Of a DNA stretch of 50,497 bases, positions 22,825 to 31,900 are shown piece after piece. Where the stretch lies: positions 27,004 to 77,500 of the forward strand of contig CAJUOD010000001.1 in assembly GCA_910587875.1 (NCBI GenBank), read 5' to 3'. A program made the position numbers and the translations under genes. Positions within the stretch are counted from its first letter, which is position 1. Each line of letters starts with the position of its first letter. The DNA is from an uncultured Oscillibacter sp. Lineage in GTDB: Bacteria > Bacillota > Clostridia > Oscillospirales > Oscillospiraceae. The notes under the pieces were generated by a model that saw only the letters and a program-made list of their open reading frames with translations, made no database searches and had not been told where the DNA came from.

Positions 22825-23403
22825 TCATTCGCTTCCTTTCTCCGCAATGGTTTCCTGTATGCGCATCGCCTTTGGGTCCCAGGGCGGCGCCCCGCGGACC
22901 ACCCGCGCCGCGTCCAGCCGCCCGATGGGCGGCAGCTTCCAGGTGGAGATCATCTCCCCCAGATAGTAGGGGGCTGACCGGGGTTCCCCGTCGTCGGGAT
23001 ACGCAAGGCTTTCCAGCCCCGCCTTGAGGTCCAACTCAAAGCCCCCCGGCAGAAGCGGACGCTCCAGCAGAGCAATCCGCAGCTGCTCCATCAGGTTCAG
23101 CAGGGACAGCGCTCCCTGCTCCTCGTCCTCGTGGTAGACGCAGAATACCGTCCGCACCACCGCCGAGGCCTCCGGCTGCGTCCCGGACGGCTGAGCGTCC
23201 TTTCCCGTGAGGACCTGGTGGAGGATGTAAGGGGCCTTTCGGGTGGCGTCCTGAAACTGCGGCAGGCGCATTTGATACACGCTGGCGGGCCGGGGCTGGG
23301 GAGGAGACAGGTCGTCCTCCTGGGGCCGGACCGGGAGGAGGAGGCCACGGGTTGCGGTTCGGGTGAAGGCTTTCAGCTCCTTCAGCAAAATCACTTTCGT
23401 CAT
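22825..23403 (-). CDS. Tail completion/terminator-type protein
   Basis: 192 aa, between minor tail protein Z and the sheath cluster. It contains SVYQMRLPQFQDATRKAPYI, LHQVLTGKD, EDEEQGALSLLNLMEQLRIA and LGEMISTWKLPPI. The 'APYIL.QVLTGKD..VR.IFCVY..DE.EG...LLNLMERLRI' pattern recurs in phage neck/tail-terminator proteins, so that role is likely but not proven. The ATG at 23403 has GGAGG 11 bases upstream; GTG at 23412 is the alternative. Confidence 0.65.
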   Translation of the reverse strand: MTKVILLKELKAFTRTATRGLLLPVRPQEDDLSPPQPRPASVYQMRLPQFQDATRKAPYILHQVLTGKDAQPSGTQPEASAVVRTVFCVYHEDEEQGALSLLNLMEQLRIALLERPLLPGGFELDLKAGLESLAYPDDGEPRSAPYYLGEMISTWKLPPIGRLDAARVVRGAPPWDPKAMRIQETIAEKGSE

Positions 23404-23408
23404 CGTCC

Positions 23409-24158
23409 TCACAACCTCCAGCCGTTGAGGATGGCGTTGATCTCATGGTCCAGCCGCTCCTCGAATTTTTCCATGGCCTCCCTGGAAAGCCGCTCCTCCA
23501 CCTCCCGGCTCCCCAGCATCTGGGGGACCGAGGGGCCGAACAGTTCCTCGATCTCGTCCTTGTCGTTGGAGGTCATGCCGCCGGTCCGCTCGTAGATTCC
23601 CACATGCCCGTTTTTCATTCGGGCCACAAAGGCGTGCTGAAAGAGCGTCGGGGACGTACTCTTGAGAACATGCCCATGAGCCGGGATGCTGGGATATAGA
23701 AGCTTCCATTTTCCTTTGCCGCCGGAGAGCGTTCCAATCATAGCCGGGCCGCGTCCGCTGGTGTCCTTGGTGGGCGTGCTGGGCGAAGCCCCGCCGAAGC
23801 GGTACAGCGGAATCCGCCATCCGGCGAACGTAACAGTGGCCTGGACGCCGTTCTGGTAGCTGTAGGAGATTTTCGCGTTTTCCGCCTCCCGGATGTTGGC
23901 CGCCTTGATGTCATAGCGCTCTTTGACGGCCTTGGAGCTTTGTGCTTTCAAGCGGGAGGCGGCCCGGGCCATGGCGCTGCGGACGGCCTTTTCCACGCCG
24001 CCGGGGATGTCCGCCAGCAGCGCTTCCGCCCGTCTCAGAGACTCCTGCCCCGTCACGGTGAGGTGGACCGCGCCCCCGCCGGCATGAGGTCCCTCATACT
24101 CGCCGCCGCCGACATGAACCCGTGCTTCCCGGCTGATATCCGAATCAGAAAAAGCCAT
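23409..24158 (-). CDS. Minor tail protein Z-like
   Basis: 249 aa resembling prophage minor tail protein Z (lambda Z), which completes the top of the tail before head joining. Signature: AVRSAMARAASRLKAQSSKA, then RYDIKAANIREAENAKISYS. The variable middle contains GHVLKSTSPTLFQHAFVARM, and the C-terminal helix is KFEERLDHEINAIL. It sits between the neck gene and the terminator-like gene, as expected. Confidence 0.8.
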   Translation of the reverse strand: MAFSDSDISREARVHVGGGEYEGPHAGGGAVHLTVTGQESLRRAEALLADIPGGVEKAVRSAMARAASRLKAQSSKAVKERYDIKAANIREAENAKISYSYQNGVQATVTFAGWRIPLYRFGGASPSTPTKDTSGRGPAMIGTLSGGKGKWKLLYPSIPAHGHVLKSTSPTLFQHAFVARMKNGHVGIYERTGGMTSNDKDEIEELFGPSVPQMLGSREVEERLSREAMEKFEERLDHEINAILNGWRL

Positions 24159-24159
24159 A

Positions 24160-24546
24160 TTACTCTCCCGTCCCTTCTAGTTCGATGCGCAGCATCCCCA
24201 TCTCATTCCCTACCAGGCCCACCCGGTACGTCCTGAAGAAAACACCGCCCTCCCGCGTGTTGAGCTGAATCCGGTTCCCCTGCTTCGGGACATGCCCGCC
24301 CAAATCGGCGGCGGCGCAGAACAGCACGCCTGTCACCTGGTAGAGTCCCGGCGCGCCGTCGGTCCCGCCCCTTCCGAAGCCGCTGGCGGACAGTCTCTGC
24401 CGGTCCGCCGCCTCCAGCTCCTGAAGGGAGACGGGGATGTCGGGATATTCCTCCCCGTCATAGCGGACCGTCCGCAATTCCGCCAGCTCCCCGGCGTTCA
24501 GAAATACGGCGTGGACATCCCGGGCGACCGCTTTCTTGAACGTCAT
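24160..24546 (-). CDS. Head-tail connector (lambda FII/PF05354-like)
   Basis: 128 aa beginning MTFKKAVARDVHAVFLNAGE, close to the pattern 'MTF...IARD...VFLNPDEF' of lambda FII-type attachment proteins. The C-terminus (GGVFFRTYRVGLVGNEMGML) is beta-rich. It joins the finished head to the tail. Overlaps the upstream gene by 4 bases. Confidence 0.75.
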   Translation of the reverse strand: MTFKKAVARDVHAVFLNAGELAELRTVRYDGEEYPDIPVSLQELEAADRQRLSASGFGRGGTDGAPGLYQVTGVLFCAAADLGGHVPKQGNRIQLNTREGGVFFRTYRVGLVGNEMGMLRIELEGTGE

Positions 24547-25262
24547 TCTGCCGGCTCCTCCGGCGGGAGGTCCTCCGGGGGCCGGCCCGGCTTTTCGCAG
24601 TCCAGCGCCGTTTCCGCGTCAACGGCGGCCAGGGCGTCCACCCGCTCGGCGTTGGTCCTGCACCCGCTGAGGTCCACCCCCATGTCCTCCGCCAGCTCCA
24701 GCAGCTCCGCCTTGGTCAGCCGGGACAGGCTGGCCTTGGTAAAATGACCGGCGGGGTCCACGTCCAGCACATGCTCCTCCGGCAGCTCCCCCTGGGCGGG
24801 CGTCCCCGGCGGGGGCGGAATTACGTCCTCATATTCCGGCAGTAACTCCTGGGCCAGGGCGCGGAGCTGCTCCTTCAGCCGTTCTCCGCCCACGAAATTC
24901 CCGTCCCCGTCTGTAAGTTCCACGCCCAGGGCCCGGAGCGTGCCGGCGGCCAGGGCGTCCGCCAGCGGGACCGAAAAGACCTGTTCCGTGAGCGCTTCCT
25001 TCCCCACGAAGTTCCCCGCTTCGTCCGCAATGTCAACGCCGTAAGCCTCCAGCACCTCCGCCGCCTGGCGTTCGGCCTCCCGGCGGAGAAGCTCGGGGGA
25101 GGGCAAAACGGGAGGTTCGTCACGCTTCTCCGCTTCCCAGGCGGCGCTCCCCGCCTTCAGCCACGCCGCCGTCATGGCGGCGTCATTGACCGGAAGAGCG
25201 TCCCCGTGTTTGTAGTTCCTGCCCCGGTAGTGGATGGGGCGCAGCGCAATCAGCTTTTTCAT
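24543..25262 (-). CDS. Head-region protein with duplicated motif and SAP/Rho-N-like end
   Basis: 239 aa, unassigned. The start (KKLIALRPIHYRGRNYKHGD, ALPVNDAAMTAAWLKAGSAA) resembles the common DUF-type head completion leader. Two copies of 'GV(D/E)(I/L)...GNFVG(K/G)E.L' lie about 40 residues apart. A C-terminal helix-extended-helix (LSRLTKAELLELAEDMGVDL) resembles Rho-N/SAP nucleic-acid-binding motifs. It lies between the decoration and connector genes. Confidence 0.62.
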   Translation of the reverse strand: MKKLIALRPIHYRGRNYKHGDALPVNDAAMTAAWLKAGSAAWEAEKRDEPPVLPSPELLRREAERQAAEVLEAYGVDIADEAGNFVGKEALTEQVFSVPLADALAAGTLRALGVELTDGDGNFVGGERLKEQLRALAQELLPEYEDVIPPPPGTPAQGELPEEHVLDVDPAGHFTKASLSRLTKAELLELAEDMGVDLSGCRTNAERVDALAAVDAETALDCEKPGRPPEDLPPEEPAE

Positions 25263-25276
25263 GAACGCGCCTCCTC

Positions 25277-25639
25277 TCAGCCCAACAGCTTCACCAGCGT
25301 CGTTTCATCGTTCGCGGCCGCCGGGGCGGCGGCGTACCCGGCGGGGACGTGGCTCACCGTGGTTTTGCTCTCCCCCTCTCCGCTCTCAACAGAGGCCTTC
25401 CCGGTGATCACATCCGCCGCCTCGTCGTAATAGACCGCCGCGCCCAGGGCCAGGGCCTCCCCCTCCGCCTTGGCCAGCCTGAACACGCCCTCCATCTGGA
25501 CCGCGCCAATTTCTCCGGCGGCGACGCCCGCCGCCGCGACGCCGATCCGGGTCCCCAGGCTCACCACGGACCCGGGAGATACGTCCTTTTCGGCGGTGTA
25601 GTCCAGCGTTTCGCCCTTCTGCCAATAGATTGCTTTCAT
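25277..25639 (-). CDS. Capsid decoration/cement protein (DUF2190)
   Basis: 120-aa beta-rich protein matching DUF2190: LDYTAEKDVSPGSVVSLGTR, GVAAAGVAAGEIGAVQMEGV, FRLAKAEGEALALGAAVYYD. This family fills the role of lambda gpD in stabilising expanded capsids and is encoded next to the major capsid gene. ATG at 25639 has GGAG upstream; an in-frame ATG at 25657 is less likely. Confidence 0.82.
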   Translation of the reverse strand: MKAIYWQKGETLDYTAEKDVSPGSVVSLGTRIGVAAAGVAAGEIGAVQMEGVFRLAKAEGEALALGAAVYYDEAADVITGKASVESGEGESKTTVSHVPAGYAAAPAAANDETTLVKLLG

Positions 25640-25666
25640 TTCGTTTTCTCCTTTCACAGCCCCGCC

Positions 25667-27217
25667 TCAGCCGAGATTCACGCCGTCGTTCCGCAGCAGC
25701 CCCCGGAAGTCCATGGCGTTGACCGCCCAGTCCAGCCAGATGTCCCAGACGAAGCCCAGGTATCCGGCCTTCTCGCTCCGCCGGAAAGTGGGGGTGTTCA
25801 CGCCGTTCAGGTAGTCCACCTGGATGCCCTTCACAAGGCGCGGGTCCGCCGCCATGAACCAGGGGCAGGGGCCGTCCTTCGCCAGCACGTTCAGCGCCCC
25901 CTCCTGGACGATCTTGATTCTGCTCCGCCACTCCGTGTTCAGCACGTTCACCGTGTGGCTTCCAATGCCGTCCACGTCGATCTCCGCCGTGCCCAGCAGC
26001 TGGCTCACCCGCATCCCCCAGCCCACGGGGACGATGACGCTGGAGGGCTCCACCATGACGCTCTCGCCGAACTGGTCCACCTGCATCCCCATCATCTGGA
26101 TCATCTTCTCCAGGACCGCGATACTGGGGGCGCTTCCGGCGGAAACCAGATTCTTGTGGGCCGCGTCGAAGAGGGGGGCCCCGTCGAAGTCGGCGGCGTT
26201 GTTGAAGATGTACTCGTAGACCTGCCGGTTGATTTTCCGCTTGGCCTTGCTGGCGTACTGGGCGGGCATGGCCGCCAGGAAGCCGATATCGTCGTTGATG
26301 AAGGCCTCCCGGGTCATGGTGAACTGGGTCCCGTAGGTCGCCAGCTTCCGTGTGGGCAGAAGCTCCGTCTGGAGCGTGGAGTGCTTCAGCTCGCCGCCCT
26401 CGCTGACCTTGTGGAAGTCCCCGCCGCCCAGAGCGTACTCGTGGGCCTTGCTGTCCTTGAAGTCCGTCAGGGTCCCCCGGCTGGTCCAGAGTTCGAAGGT
26501 GGCGGGGACCAGCTGGTACTGCTGGACGATGGACTTGTTGATGGCGTTGTCCAGGATAGCGGGGAAATCCGCCGTGGGGGAGAGGAACTGGCGCACCGCC
26601 GTGTCCCAGAGGTCGTTCCGGGAGCGGCGCAGCAGTTCGGTGGTAGTCCCCTCGCCGCCGCGGGCCATGCTCTCGATGAGGATGTCCCGCAGACTCATGC
26701 CCCGCAGATCCTCCGCCCCCTGGGCGGGCCGCTCCACATCCACACCCGCCTGCATCAGCAGCGCGTCTCTGGCGGCGTCCCGGAAATTGTCCGTTTCCGA
26801 ATCCCTGGCCCCCACGATCACCGGGGCCCGGTTTTTCACCAGGTATTCCACCGCCGCCGCCCGGACCGTATCCAGGCTGTCGCCGCTTCGGATGTACGCC
26901 TCCGCCTCCATGCCCGTCTCCCGGCACAGCGCCATGATGTCCGCCGCCCGCTTCCGCTCCTCCTCAACAGCCCGGGAGGCGTCTTCGGGGGCCGGCGCGG
27001 CGGGCGCTCCGGCAGTTGTGTCCAGACTGGACACCATTCCGCCGGCGGCTCCCCGCTCCCCGCCTTCAGGGGCGGCTCCGGCGGGAGGGGCTTCCTCCGC
27101 GTCGATCTGCCGCTGGCATTCGTCGAACTCCGCCTGTTCCTCCGCCGTCAGGCTCCGGCCCTCCGCCTTGGCCCTGGACAGAATCGCCAGCTGCCGCTTG
27201 ATCCACTTGTCTTTCAT
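25667..27217 (-). CDS. Major capsid protein with N-terminal scaffold
   Basis: 516 aa. The first ~130 residues are a charged helical scaffold (WIKRQLAILSRAKAEGRSLT, EEQAEFDECQRQIDAEE) with a Gly/Ala/Pro linker, likely removed by the prohead protease. The rest is an HK97-fold capsid of the Mu gpT type: VRQFLSPTADFPAILDNAIN, FELWTSRGTLTDFKDSKAHE, TQFTMTREAFINDDIGFLAA, NRQVYEYIFNN and WFMAADPRLVKGIQVDYLNG. The linker (residues ~62-67, SSLDTT) contains the dispersed palindrome at 27018-27034. ATG at 27217 follows GGAGGTAA. Confidence 0.9.
   Translation of the reverse strand: MKDKWIKRQLAILSRAKAEGRSLTAEEQAEFDECQRQIDAEEAPPAGAAPEGGERGAAGGMVSSLDTTAGAPAAPAPEDASRAVEEERKRAADIMALCRETGMEAEAYIRSGDSLDTVRAAAVEYLVKNRAPVIVGARDSETDNFRDAARDALLMQAGVDVERPAQGAEDLRGMSLRDILIESMARGGEGTTTELLRRSRNDLWDTAVRQFLSPTADFPAILDNAINKSIVQQYQLVPATFELWTSRGTLTDFKDSKAHEYALGGGDFHKVSEGGELKHSTLQTELLPTRKLATYGTQFTMTREAFINDDIGFLAAMPAQYASKAKRKINRQVYEYIFNNAADFDGAPLFDAAHKNLVSAGSAPSIAVLEKMIQMMGMQVDQFGESVMVEPSSVIVPVGWGMRVSQLLGTAEIDVDGIGSHTVNVLNTEWRSRIKIVQEGALNVLAKDGPCPWFMAADPRLVKGIQVDYLNGVNTPTFRRSEKAGYLGFVWDIWLDWAVNAMDFRGLLRNDGVNLG
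27018..27034. repeat. Dispersed palindrome copy 3
   Basis: GTGTCCAGACTGGACAC in the low-complexity linker of the capsid gene's scaffold part, read as V-S-S-L-D-T on the coding strand. Confidence 0.85.
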
Positions 27218-27221
27218 TGCC

Positions 27222-27815
27222 TTACCTCCAATATTGATTGATGTTGGCCTGGACCTGCCGCTCGTAAAAGGACAGGTCCGGGGGCTCTTCTTCCGACCGT
27301 CCAACGCCTACCGTCGCGTCGGCGGGGACGGACACGATAGACACCTCCAGGGGCGTCCACCTCCGGGCGATCCGGCAGGGGCCGGTAAAGCGGCCGTCCG
27401 CCGACATGGCCCCGGCCTTGACCTCCTCCCAGGCGTCCACCTGGTAGCGGACCGACGTGGTCTTCAGCGTCCCGGATTTCACTTTGGAGAAGATCCGCTC
27501 GGCTTCCTCGTCGGCGTCAAATTCCACCTCGGCGTATCCCCTGCCGTTCTCCACCCAGGCCCGCAGCACCTTGCCCAGCACCTTGTCCACGTCGTGGTTG
27601 AAGAGGAGCACGCCGCTGCCGTTCAGCCGCCCCAGGTCCGCCGCCCCCTCGCCGTGGTCCAAGATCTCCATGCCGAAGTAACGGCGGTACGGGGCCTCGC
27701 TGGAAAAGCTAATCGTCCGCCGGCGGCTGTCCTCCTCCGCCGCCGTCCGTACTGCCTCCATCGCCGTCGTCATCGTCCGCATGGTTTCCTGCGGAGCCTT
27801 TCGTTCCAGTTCCAA
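27222..27815 (-). CDS. Prohead protease (HK97 family)
   Basis: 197-aa serine protease of the herpesvirus-assemblin fold that matures the prohead. The core starts about residue 30 (RRTISFSSEAPYRRYFGMEI, LDHGEGAADLGRLNGSGVLL). The likely catalytic His is in LFNHD, and the Ser follows in KSGTLKTTSVRYQ. Further family signature: WTPLEVSIVSVPADATV. The TTG at 27815 has GGGAGGG seven bases upstream, giving a 107-base overlap with the portal end; ATG at 27782 or 27761 are alternatives. The pair portal-protease resembles lambda B-C. Confidence 0.85.
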   Translation of the reverse strand: MELERKAPQETMRTMTTAMEAVRTAAEEDSRRRTISFSSEAPYRRYFGMEILDHGEGAADLGRLNGSGVLLFNHDVDKVLGKVLRAWVENGRGYAEVEFDADEEAERIFSKVKSGTLKTTSVRYQVDAWEEVKAGAMSADGRFTGPCRIARRWTPLEVSIVSVPADATVGVGRSEEEPPDLSFYERQVQANINQYWR

Positions 27816-29262
27816 AGATGATCCCTCCCAAATCGATTCCTTTCGCCTTGGCGTATTCCAGCGCCTCGGCCATTTCGTCCACGACCTCCTTCCAGTCCCG
27901 GCCCTTCTCCGCGCAGAGGTCCTGGAAAGTCTTCTGCCCGCTTTGCAGGGCCACCTTGTCGGCGCTGGCCTCCTTTTGGGGGTCGATCCACTTCTTCGGC
28001 GGCTTTACCCAGGAGTGGCTGAGATAGTCCTCCTTCCGTTCCCAGAAGTCCGGGATGGCAAACAACCCGCAGAGCACGCCGGAAATCACAAACGCCTCGT
28101 ACGCCTCCGTCATGAAGGACTCCAGCAGTTCCACCTCCTCCGTGTAAGCGGCCTCGTCCTCGATGGCGTTCTGCCGGGCGGAGGAGTATTTCGCGCTGGA
28201 CATATCCCGGCTGACCGCCTCATAGCTCAGCCCCTGCCCGGCGGCGATGAGCCCCTGCTGGGTCTTGAGGAAGCCCGCCGCGTCCGTGGCGGTGTTCTTG
28301 GGGTCGATGATCTGAGCCTCGTCCCCCTGGTTCAGCTCCACCACCATGCCGGGGTGGACATGGAGGGCGGAATAGTCCGTTTTGCCCGCCCCGCCCTGGG
28401 ACCCGCCCCGCCCGATGGTTCCCCCGGAGGGAAACAGCTTCTTGATGAAGATGGCCAGGATGGCGGACAGCCGCTCCTTGACGGACACCGCCGTGATAAA
28501 CTCGTTCACGTCCCGGATGCGGGTGACGGTGGGGGCCAGATCGGACATTTCCCGGAGCTGGCTGGGGCGGCGCTTGCTCTTGAAAAAGAACACGTCCTTC
28601 GCGTCCACAAAGGCCGGCTCCATGGCCTGATACCCCTCCAGATCGTACTGGCGGAACCAGTAGCCCGCGGGGCGGCGGTACGGGTCGTACTCCACGCCGC
28701 CCACCACCTTGTTCCCCCGATGCCTGGGGGAAGACCGGGACACGTCCAGCTCGTCCACCTCCATACATTGGAGCTTGAAAGGCACCAGCCCGCCCCGGGT
28801 GTAGCGGAACAACACCAGGATGCCGCCGTCCACCTTTTTGCGGTCCACCATCATGCGCAGGATCTCGTTAAAGGACTGCTCCCCGGTGATATCGCAGTTC
28901 CTGGCGTCGGTCCAGCGTTTCCAGGCCCGCTCCAGGCGGTCGTTCAGCCCTTCGTCCCCGGTCATGGCCCGGAGGGTGTAGCCCTTCCCTACCACGTTCC
29001 GGCGGTAGGCGTGGAGGACGCTCTGGGCGATATCGCTGTTGCGCTCCAGGTCCCGGGCCCTGGCCCGCACCACGTCCCGCCCCGGGCGGTCCGTCAGCTC
29101 CGCCGACTGGTTCACCACCCGCCAGCCGGAGTTGATCCGGTCCCCGCTGGCAGCGTCGTAGCTCCGCAGCTCCTCCAGCGCCCGCCGGGCGGCCTCCCGC
29201 CGGCAGGCCGCCGCCGGGGATGCGGCGGCGATCACGCTGTCAAGCCAGTTCATGGCCGTCAC
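27709..29262 (-). CDS. Portal protein (lambda family)
   Basis: 517-aa dodecameric portal (lambda gpB family) through which DNA enters and leaves. Diagnostic: SGWRVVNQSAELTDRPGRDV, RDLERNSDIAQSVLHAYRRN, VVGKGYTLRAMTG, YWFRQYDLEG, KDVFFFKSKRRPSQLREMSD, DLAPTVTRIRDVNEFITAVS, ALQGLSYEAVSRDMSSAKYS-like GQGLSYEAVSRDMSSAKYSS. The C-terminus is a D/G-rich tail. It starts inside the gpW-like stop (4-base overlap). Confidence 0.95.
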   Translation of the reverse strand: MTAMNWLDSVIAAASPAAACRREAARRALEELRSYDAASGDRINSGWRVVNQSAELTDRPGRDVVRARARDLERNSDIAQSVLHAYRRNVVGKGYTLRAMTGDEGLNDRLERAWKRWTDARNCDITGEQSFNEILRMMVDRKKVDGGILVLFRYTRGGLVPFKLQCMEVDELDVSRSSPRHRGNKVVGGVEYDPYRRPAGYWFRQYDLEGYQAMEPAFVDAKDVFFFKSKRRPSQLREMSDLAPTVTRIRDVNEFITAVSVKERLSAILAIFIKKLFPSGGTIGRGGSQGGAGKTDYSALHVHPGMVVELNQGDEAQIIDPKNTATDAAGFLKTQQGLIAAGQGLSYEAVSRDMSSAKYSSARQNAIEDEAAYTEEVELLESFMTEAYEAFVISGVLCGLFAIPDFWERKEDYLSHSWVKPPKKWIDPQKEASADKVALQSGQKTFQDLCAEKGRDWKEVVDEMAEALEYAKAKGIDLGGIIFGTGTKGSAGNHADDDDGDGGSTDGGGGGQPPADD

Positions 29263-29483
29263 CTCCCATCAAACCGGGCCACCCACGTCCGGGGCAGGAG
29301 CCCCCCAACCTCCTCTTGGACCGCCTGGGCCGCCAGCTCGCTCCGCAATGCCCGGAGTTCCGCCAGGTCCGCCCGGGTCACGGACCGGCTTCCCAGCTTG
29401 TAGCTCTGCCCGCCGGACAGCACCGCCGCGATGGCCGCGTCCACCTGGGCGACGCGCTCCGAGGGCTTCCAATTTTCATTCAT
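29259..29483 (-). CDS. gpW-like head completion protein
   Basis: 74-aa helical protein (AQVDAAIAAVLSGGQSYKLG, SRSVTRADLAELRALRSELA). It matches the small gpW/DUF6148 type placed between terminase and portal, exactly as lambda W lies between A and B. In lambda, gpW seals the packaged head. The start follows the terminase stop by 9 bases. Confidence 0.82.
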   Translation of the reverse strand: MNENWKPSERVAQVDAAIAAVLSGGQSYKLGSRSVTRADLAELRALRSELAAQAVQEEVGGLLPRTWVARFDGR

Positions 29484-29492
29484 AGACCTCTC

Positions 29493-31316
29493 CTATATCC
29501 AGTTCTCCGTGTTGGGTATCCAGTCCGGTTTCGCCGGGGACGGCGCGCGCTCCGGCGGGGGCTTGGGTGCCTCCTCTTCCGGCCACAGGGTGCGGACCCC
29601 CTTGAGGTCCGCCGCCGCCGCGGCGTACACCTCCGCGTCAAGGTAATGGTTCGCCGCGTGGGACATCTTGGGGACCCACTTTTGGACGACCTTTCCGCCG
29701 GATCGTTCGGCGATCTTGTGCTCCGCCGTCACCTGCTCGGCGTAGTCCAGCCCCGTGTCCCGATGGACCATCCAGGAGCCCGTCCCGTTGGGCCTGCGCA
29801 TCCTGGCGGCGATCAGGTCCTTGTACTTCCCTCCGTCCACCAACACCAGCTGCATCCCATTGGCCCGGCTCCCGGCCTTGTTGACGGTGGAGATCCGGTA
29901 GTGGGACTGGGCGGGCGGCACGCCCTTGCAGGGCAGGGCCCAGTCGGCGTTGGCCAAGCAGAACTCGTAGACCTCGTCGGTCTGGTCGCCGCTGTCCACC
30001 AGGGCCAGGTTCACCAGCATCTTCTCGCCGCTCTCCTTGGCGTAGGGTAGGTTCATCACCCGGACCACCTCGGCGAAGCTCAGGGCTTGCCCGTGGGCCA
30101 CGTTCTGGCTGGTCATGCCCTCGCCCCAGGCCCGGACGACCCAGTAGAGGCTGTTCTCCTGTACGTCCACGCCCCCGGTGAGAAGACGGGTCCACTCCGG
30201 CAGCACCCACTCAGGCACCTCCGTCCGCCGTTCCAGCACCAGCTCGGCGCTGGTCTTCAGCCTGGTGTCCTCCCAGGGCTCCGCCAGCCAGCTGTTCACG
30301 AAGTTCTGGAGCAGCTCCGGGTCGTCCTTCGCCTTCATGAACGCCTCCGCGATCTCAGGGAAGGACGTAAAGGGGGAGTACAGCGTGGAGATCCAATACG
30401 CCGTGCTCTTCGCGCCCGCGTGGGAACCCCGCACCGTCTGCCACCTGCCCGCTTGGAGCATTCGCTGCTTCTCCCGGTCCGTGATAACGCCGCCGCACTC
30501 CTGGCAGGCGTATACCGCCCGGGCCGCTCTCTCCCGCCGGTCAGGATATTCCTCCTTGCCCGGCCACTTGAGCTGGGCGAATTTCAGCTCGATGCATTCC
30601 CCGCAGTGGGGGCAGGGGACGAAGTAATGCCGCTCCTCGTCGGCCTCCTCTCTGGCCCGCCAGATATTCCCGGTTTTCAGGGTCGGGGTGGAGGTGATGA
30701 AGATTTTCCGGTTGGTGGTGTAGGCCTTGGTCCGCTCGATGGCGAGGCTCATGGCGTCGGCCTCTTTCTTGGAGGCCCCCGGGTACTTGTCCACCTCGTC
30801 CAGGAACAGGCAGCGGATTGGCGTGCTGGCGAGGCCCGTCGGGGAGTTGGCCCCGGAGAGATAGACTGTCATGCCCCGGAATTTCAGCCGCTGGGCGGTG
30901 CTCTCATGCTCCAGGTACCGCTCCGCCAGCGCCGGGGTGCTTTTGATCATAGGCTCCAGCTTGGCCTCCACCGTCCGCTCCACCAGCGTGTCTGTGGGAT
31001 AGACCACCATGGCCGGGGCGGGCTCCTGGCAGACCAGGCTTCCCAGCATGTTCTCCAGGGCGGCGGTCCCGCCCACCTGGGTGGGCTTGACGAAGATGAT
31101 GGTTTCCGCGTCCCCGTGGGAGAACGCGTCCATGATCTCGGTGAGATATGGCGTCACGCTGTTTCGCCAGGGCCCCGGGATGGGGCTGCCCGGCGGCAGC
31201 ACCCGGTTTGTCTCCGCCCACTGGGAAACGGGCAGGCGGGGCGGGGGCCGCAGCTCCTCCACGGCTTTCTTGATCCAGCGGGGGACGTAGAGGGGGGGGA
31301 CTGTGTATTTCTTCAT
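29493..31316 (-). CDS. Terminase large subunit (GpA-like)
   Basis: 607-aa packaging motor and nuclease of the lambda GpA family, which implies cos-type packaging. Deviant Walker A KPTQVGGT at residues 77-84, Walker B CLFLDEVDKYPG near 165-176, motif III ITSTPTLKTGNIW. A zinc-binding CPHCGECIEL segment and CQECGG follow. The C-terminal nuclease domain includes TGGVDVQENSLYWVVRAWG, LALVDSGDQTDEVYEFC and HAANHYLDAEVYAAAAADLK. Overlaps TerS by 4 bases. Confidence 0.95.
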   Translation of the reverse strand: MKKYTVPPLYVPRWIKKAVEELRPPPRLPVSQWAETNRVLPPGSPIPGPWRNSVTPYLTEIMDAFSHGDAETIIFVKPTQVGGTAALENMLGSLVCQEPAPAMVVYPTDTLVERTVEAKLEPMIKSTPALAERYLEHESTAQRLKFRGMTVYLSGANSPTGLASTPIRCLFLDEVDKYPGASKKEADAMSLAIERTKAYTTNRKIFITSTPTLKTGNIWRAREEADEERHYFVPCPHCGECIELKFAQLKWPGKEEYPDRRERAARAVYACQECGGVITDREKQRMLQAGRWQTVRGSHAGAKSTAYWISTLYSPFTSFPEIAEAFMKAKDDPELLQNFVNSWLAEPWEDTRLKTSAELVLERRTEVPEWVLPEWTRLLTGGVDVQENSLYWVVRAWGEGMTSQNVAHGQALSFAEVVRVMNLPYAKESGEKMLVNLALVDSGDQTDEVYEFCLANADWALPCKGVPPAQSHYRISTVNKAGSRANGMQLVLVDGGKYKDLIAARMRRPNGTGSWMVHRDTGLDYAEQVTAEHKIAERSGGKVVQKWVPKMSHAANHYLDAEVYAAAAADLKGVRTLWPEEEAPKPPPERAPSPAKPDWIPNTENWI

Positions 31317-31900
31317 CCCGCCTTCTCTCCTCCCTCACTCAACTCCATCACGGCGTCGGCAAAGGCATTCAGCATGGTCTCCAGCTCCGCCCGCATGGCC
31401 CGCTCCATGGCCTTGGCGGTTACCGCGTCCACCTGCCCCGGCATAGACCGGACCGCCCGGGCGGGCATGTCCAGGGCGAACTGCCGGAAGGCGCGCAGGA
31501 ACTCCGCCAGCTCCCGCCCGGCGTTTTCCGTGTCCACGTACTTTCCCTCGGCGATGGCGGTTTTCAGCTTGTGCAGCTGGCCCTGGCTTTCCTTCAGCTC
31601 TACCTCGGCCCGCAGCTTTTTCAGGGACAATTCTTCCATTTCGGCTTCGCCCGCCCCGTCACTCTGGGCCTTTTGCTTCACATGGTCGATATACCGCCGC
31701 ACGGTTTGGCAGGTCCGGTACTTCCGGACCTTGCGCCCCGGCGGCGTTTCCGTTTCCAGGATGCCGGAACGGGTAAGCTGCTGGATGCGCCGCTCGCTGA
31801 GGCCCACCAGCTCCCCGATAGCCCCGGCGTCCGCCCAGTCCGGGATGGCGGACAGGACAGGCGCTTTTTCGGCGGGGCCGCTTCCCGCTTTTTTTGTCAT
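31313..31900 (-). CDS. Terminase small subunit (Nu1-like)
   Basis: 195-aa DNA-recognition subunit. An N-terminal winged helix-turn-helix (GAIGELVGLSERRIQQLTRS, then GILETET and KVRKYRTCQTVRRYIDHVKQ) is like lambda Nu1. It is followed by a coiled coil (EMEELSLKKLRAEVELKESQ) and a TerL-binding C-terminal region. It should bind a cos-proximal site; the non-coding 31901-32200 region next to it is the natural candidate. Confidence 0.88.
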   Translation of the reverse strand: MTKKAGSGPAEKAPVLSAIPDWADAGAIGELVGLSERRIQQLTRSGILETETPPGRKVRKYRTCQTVRRYIDHVKQKAQSDGAGEAEMEELSLKKLRAEVELKESQGQLHKLKTAIAEGKYVDTENAGRELAEFLRAFRQFALDMPARAVRSMPGQVDAVTAKAMERAMRAELETMLNAFADAVMELSEGGEKAG

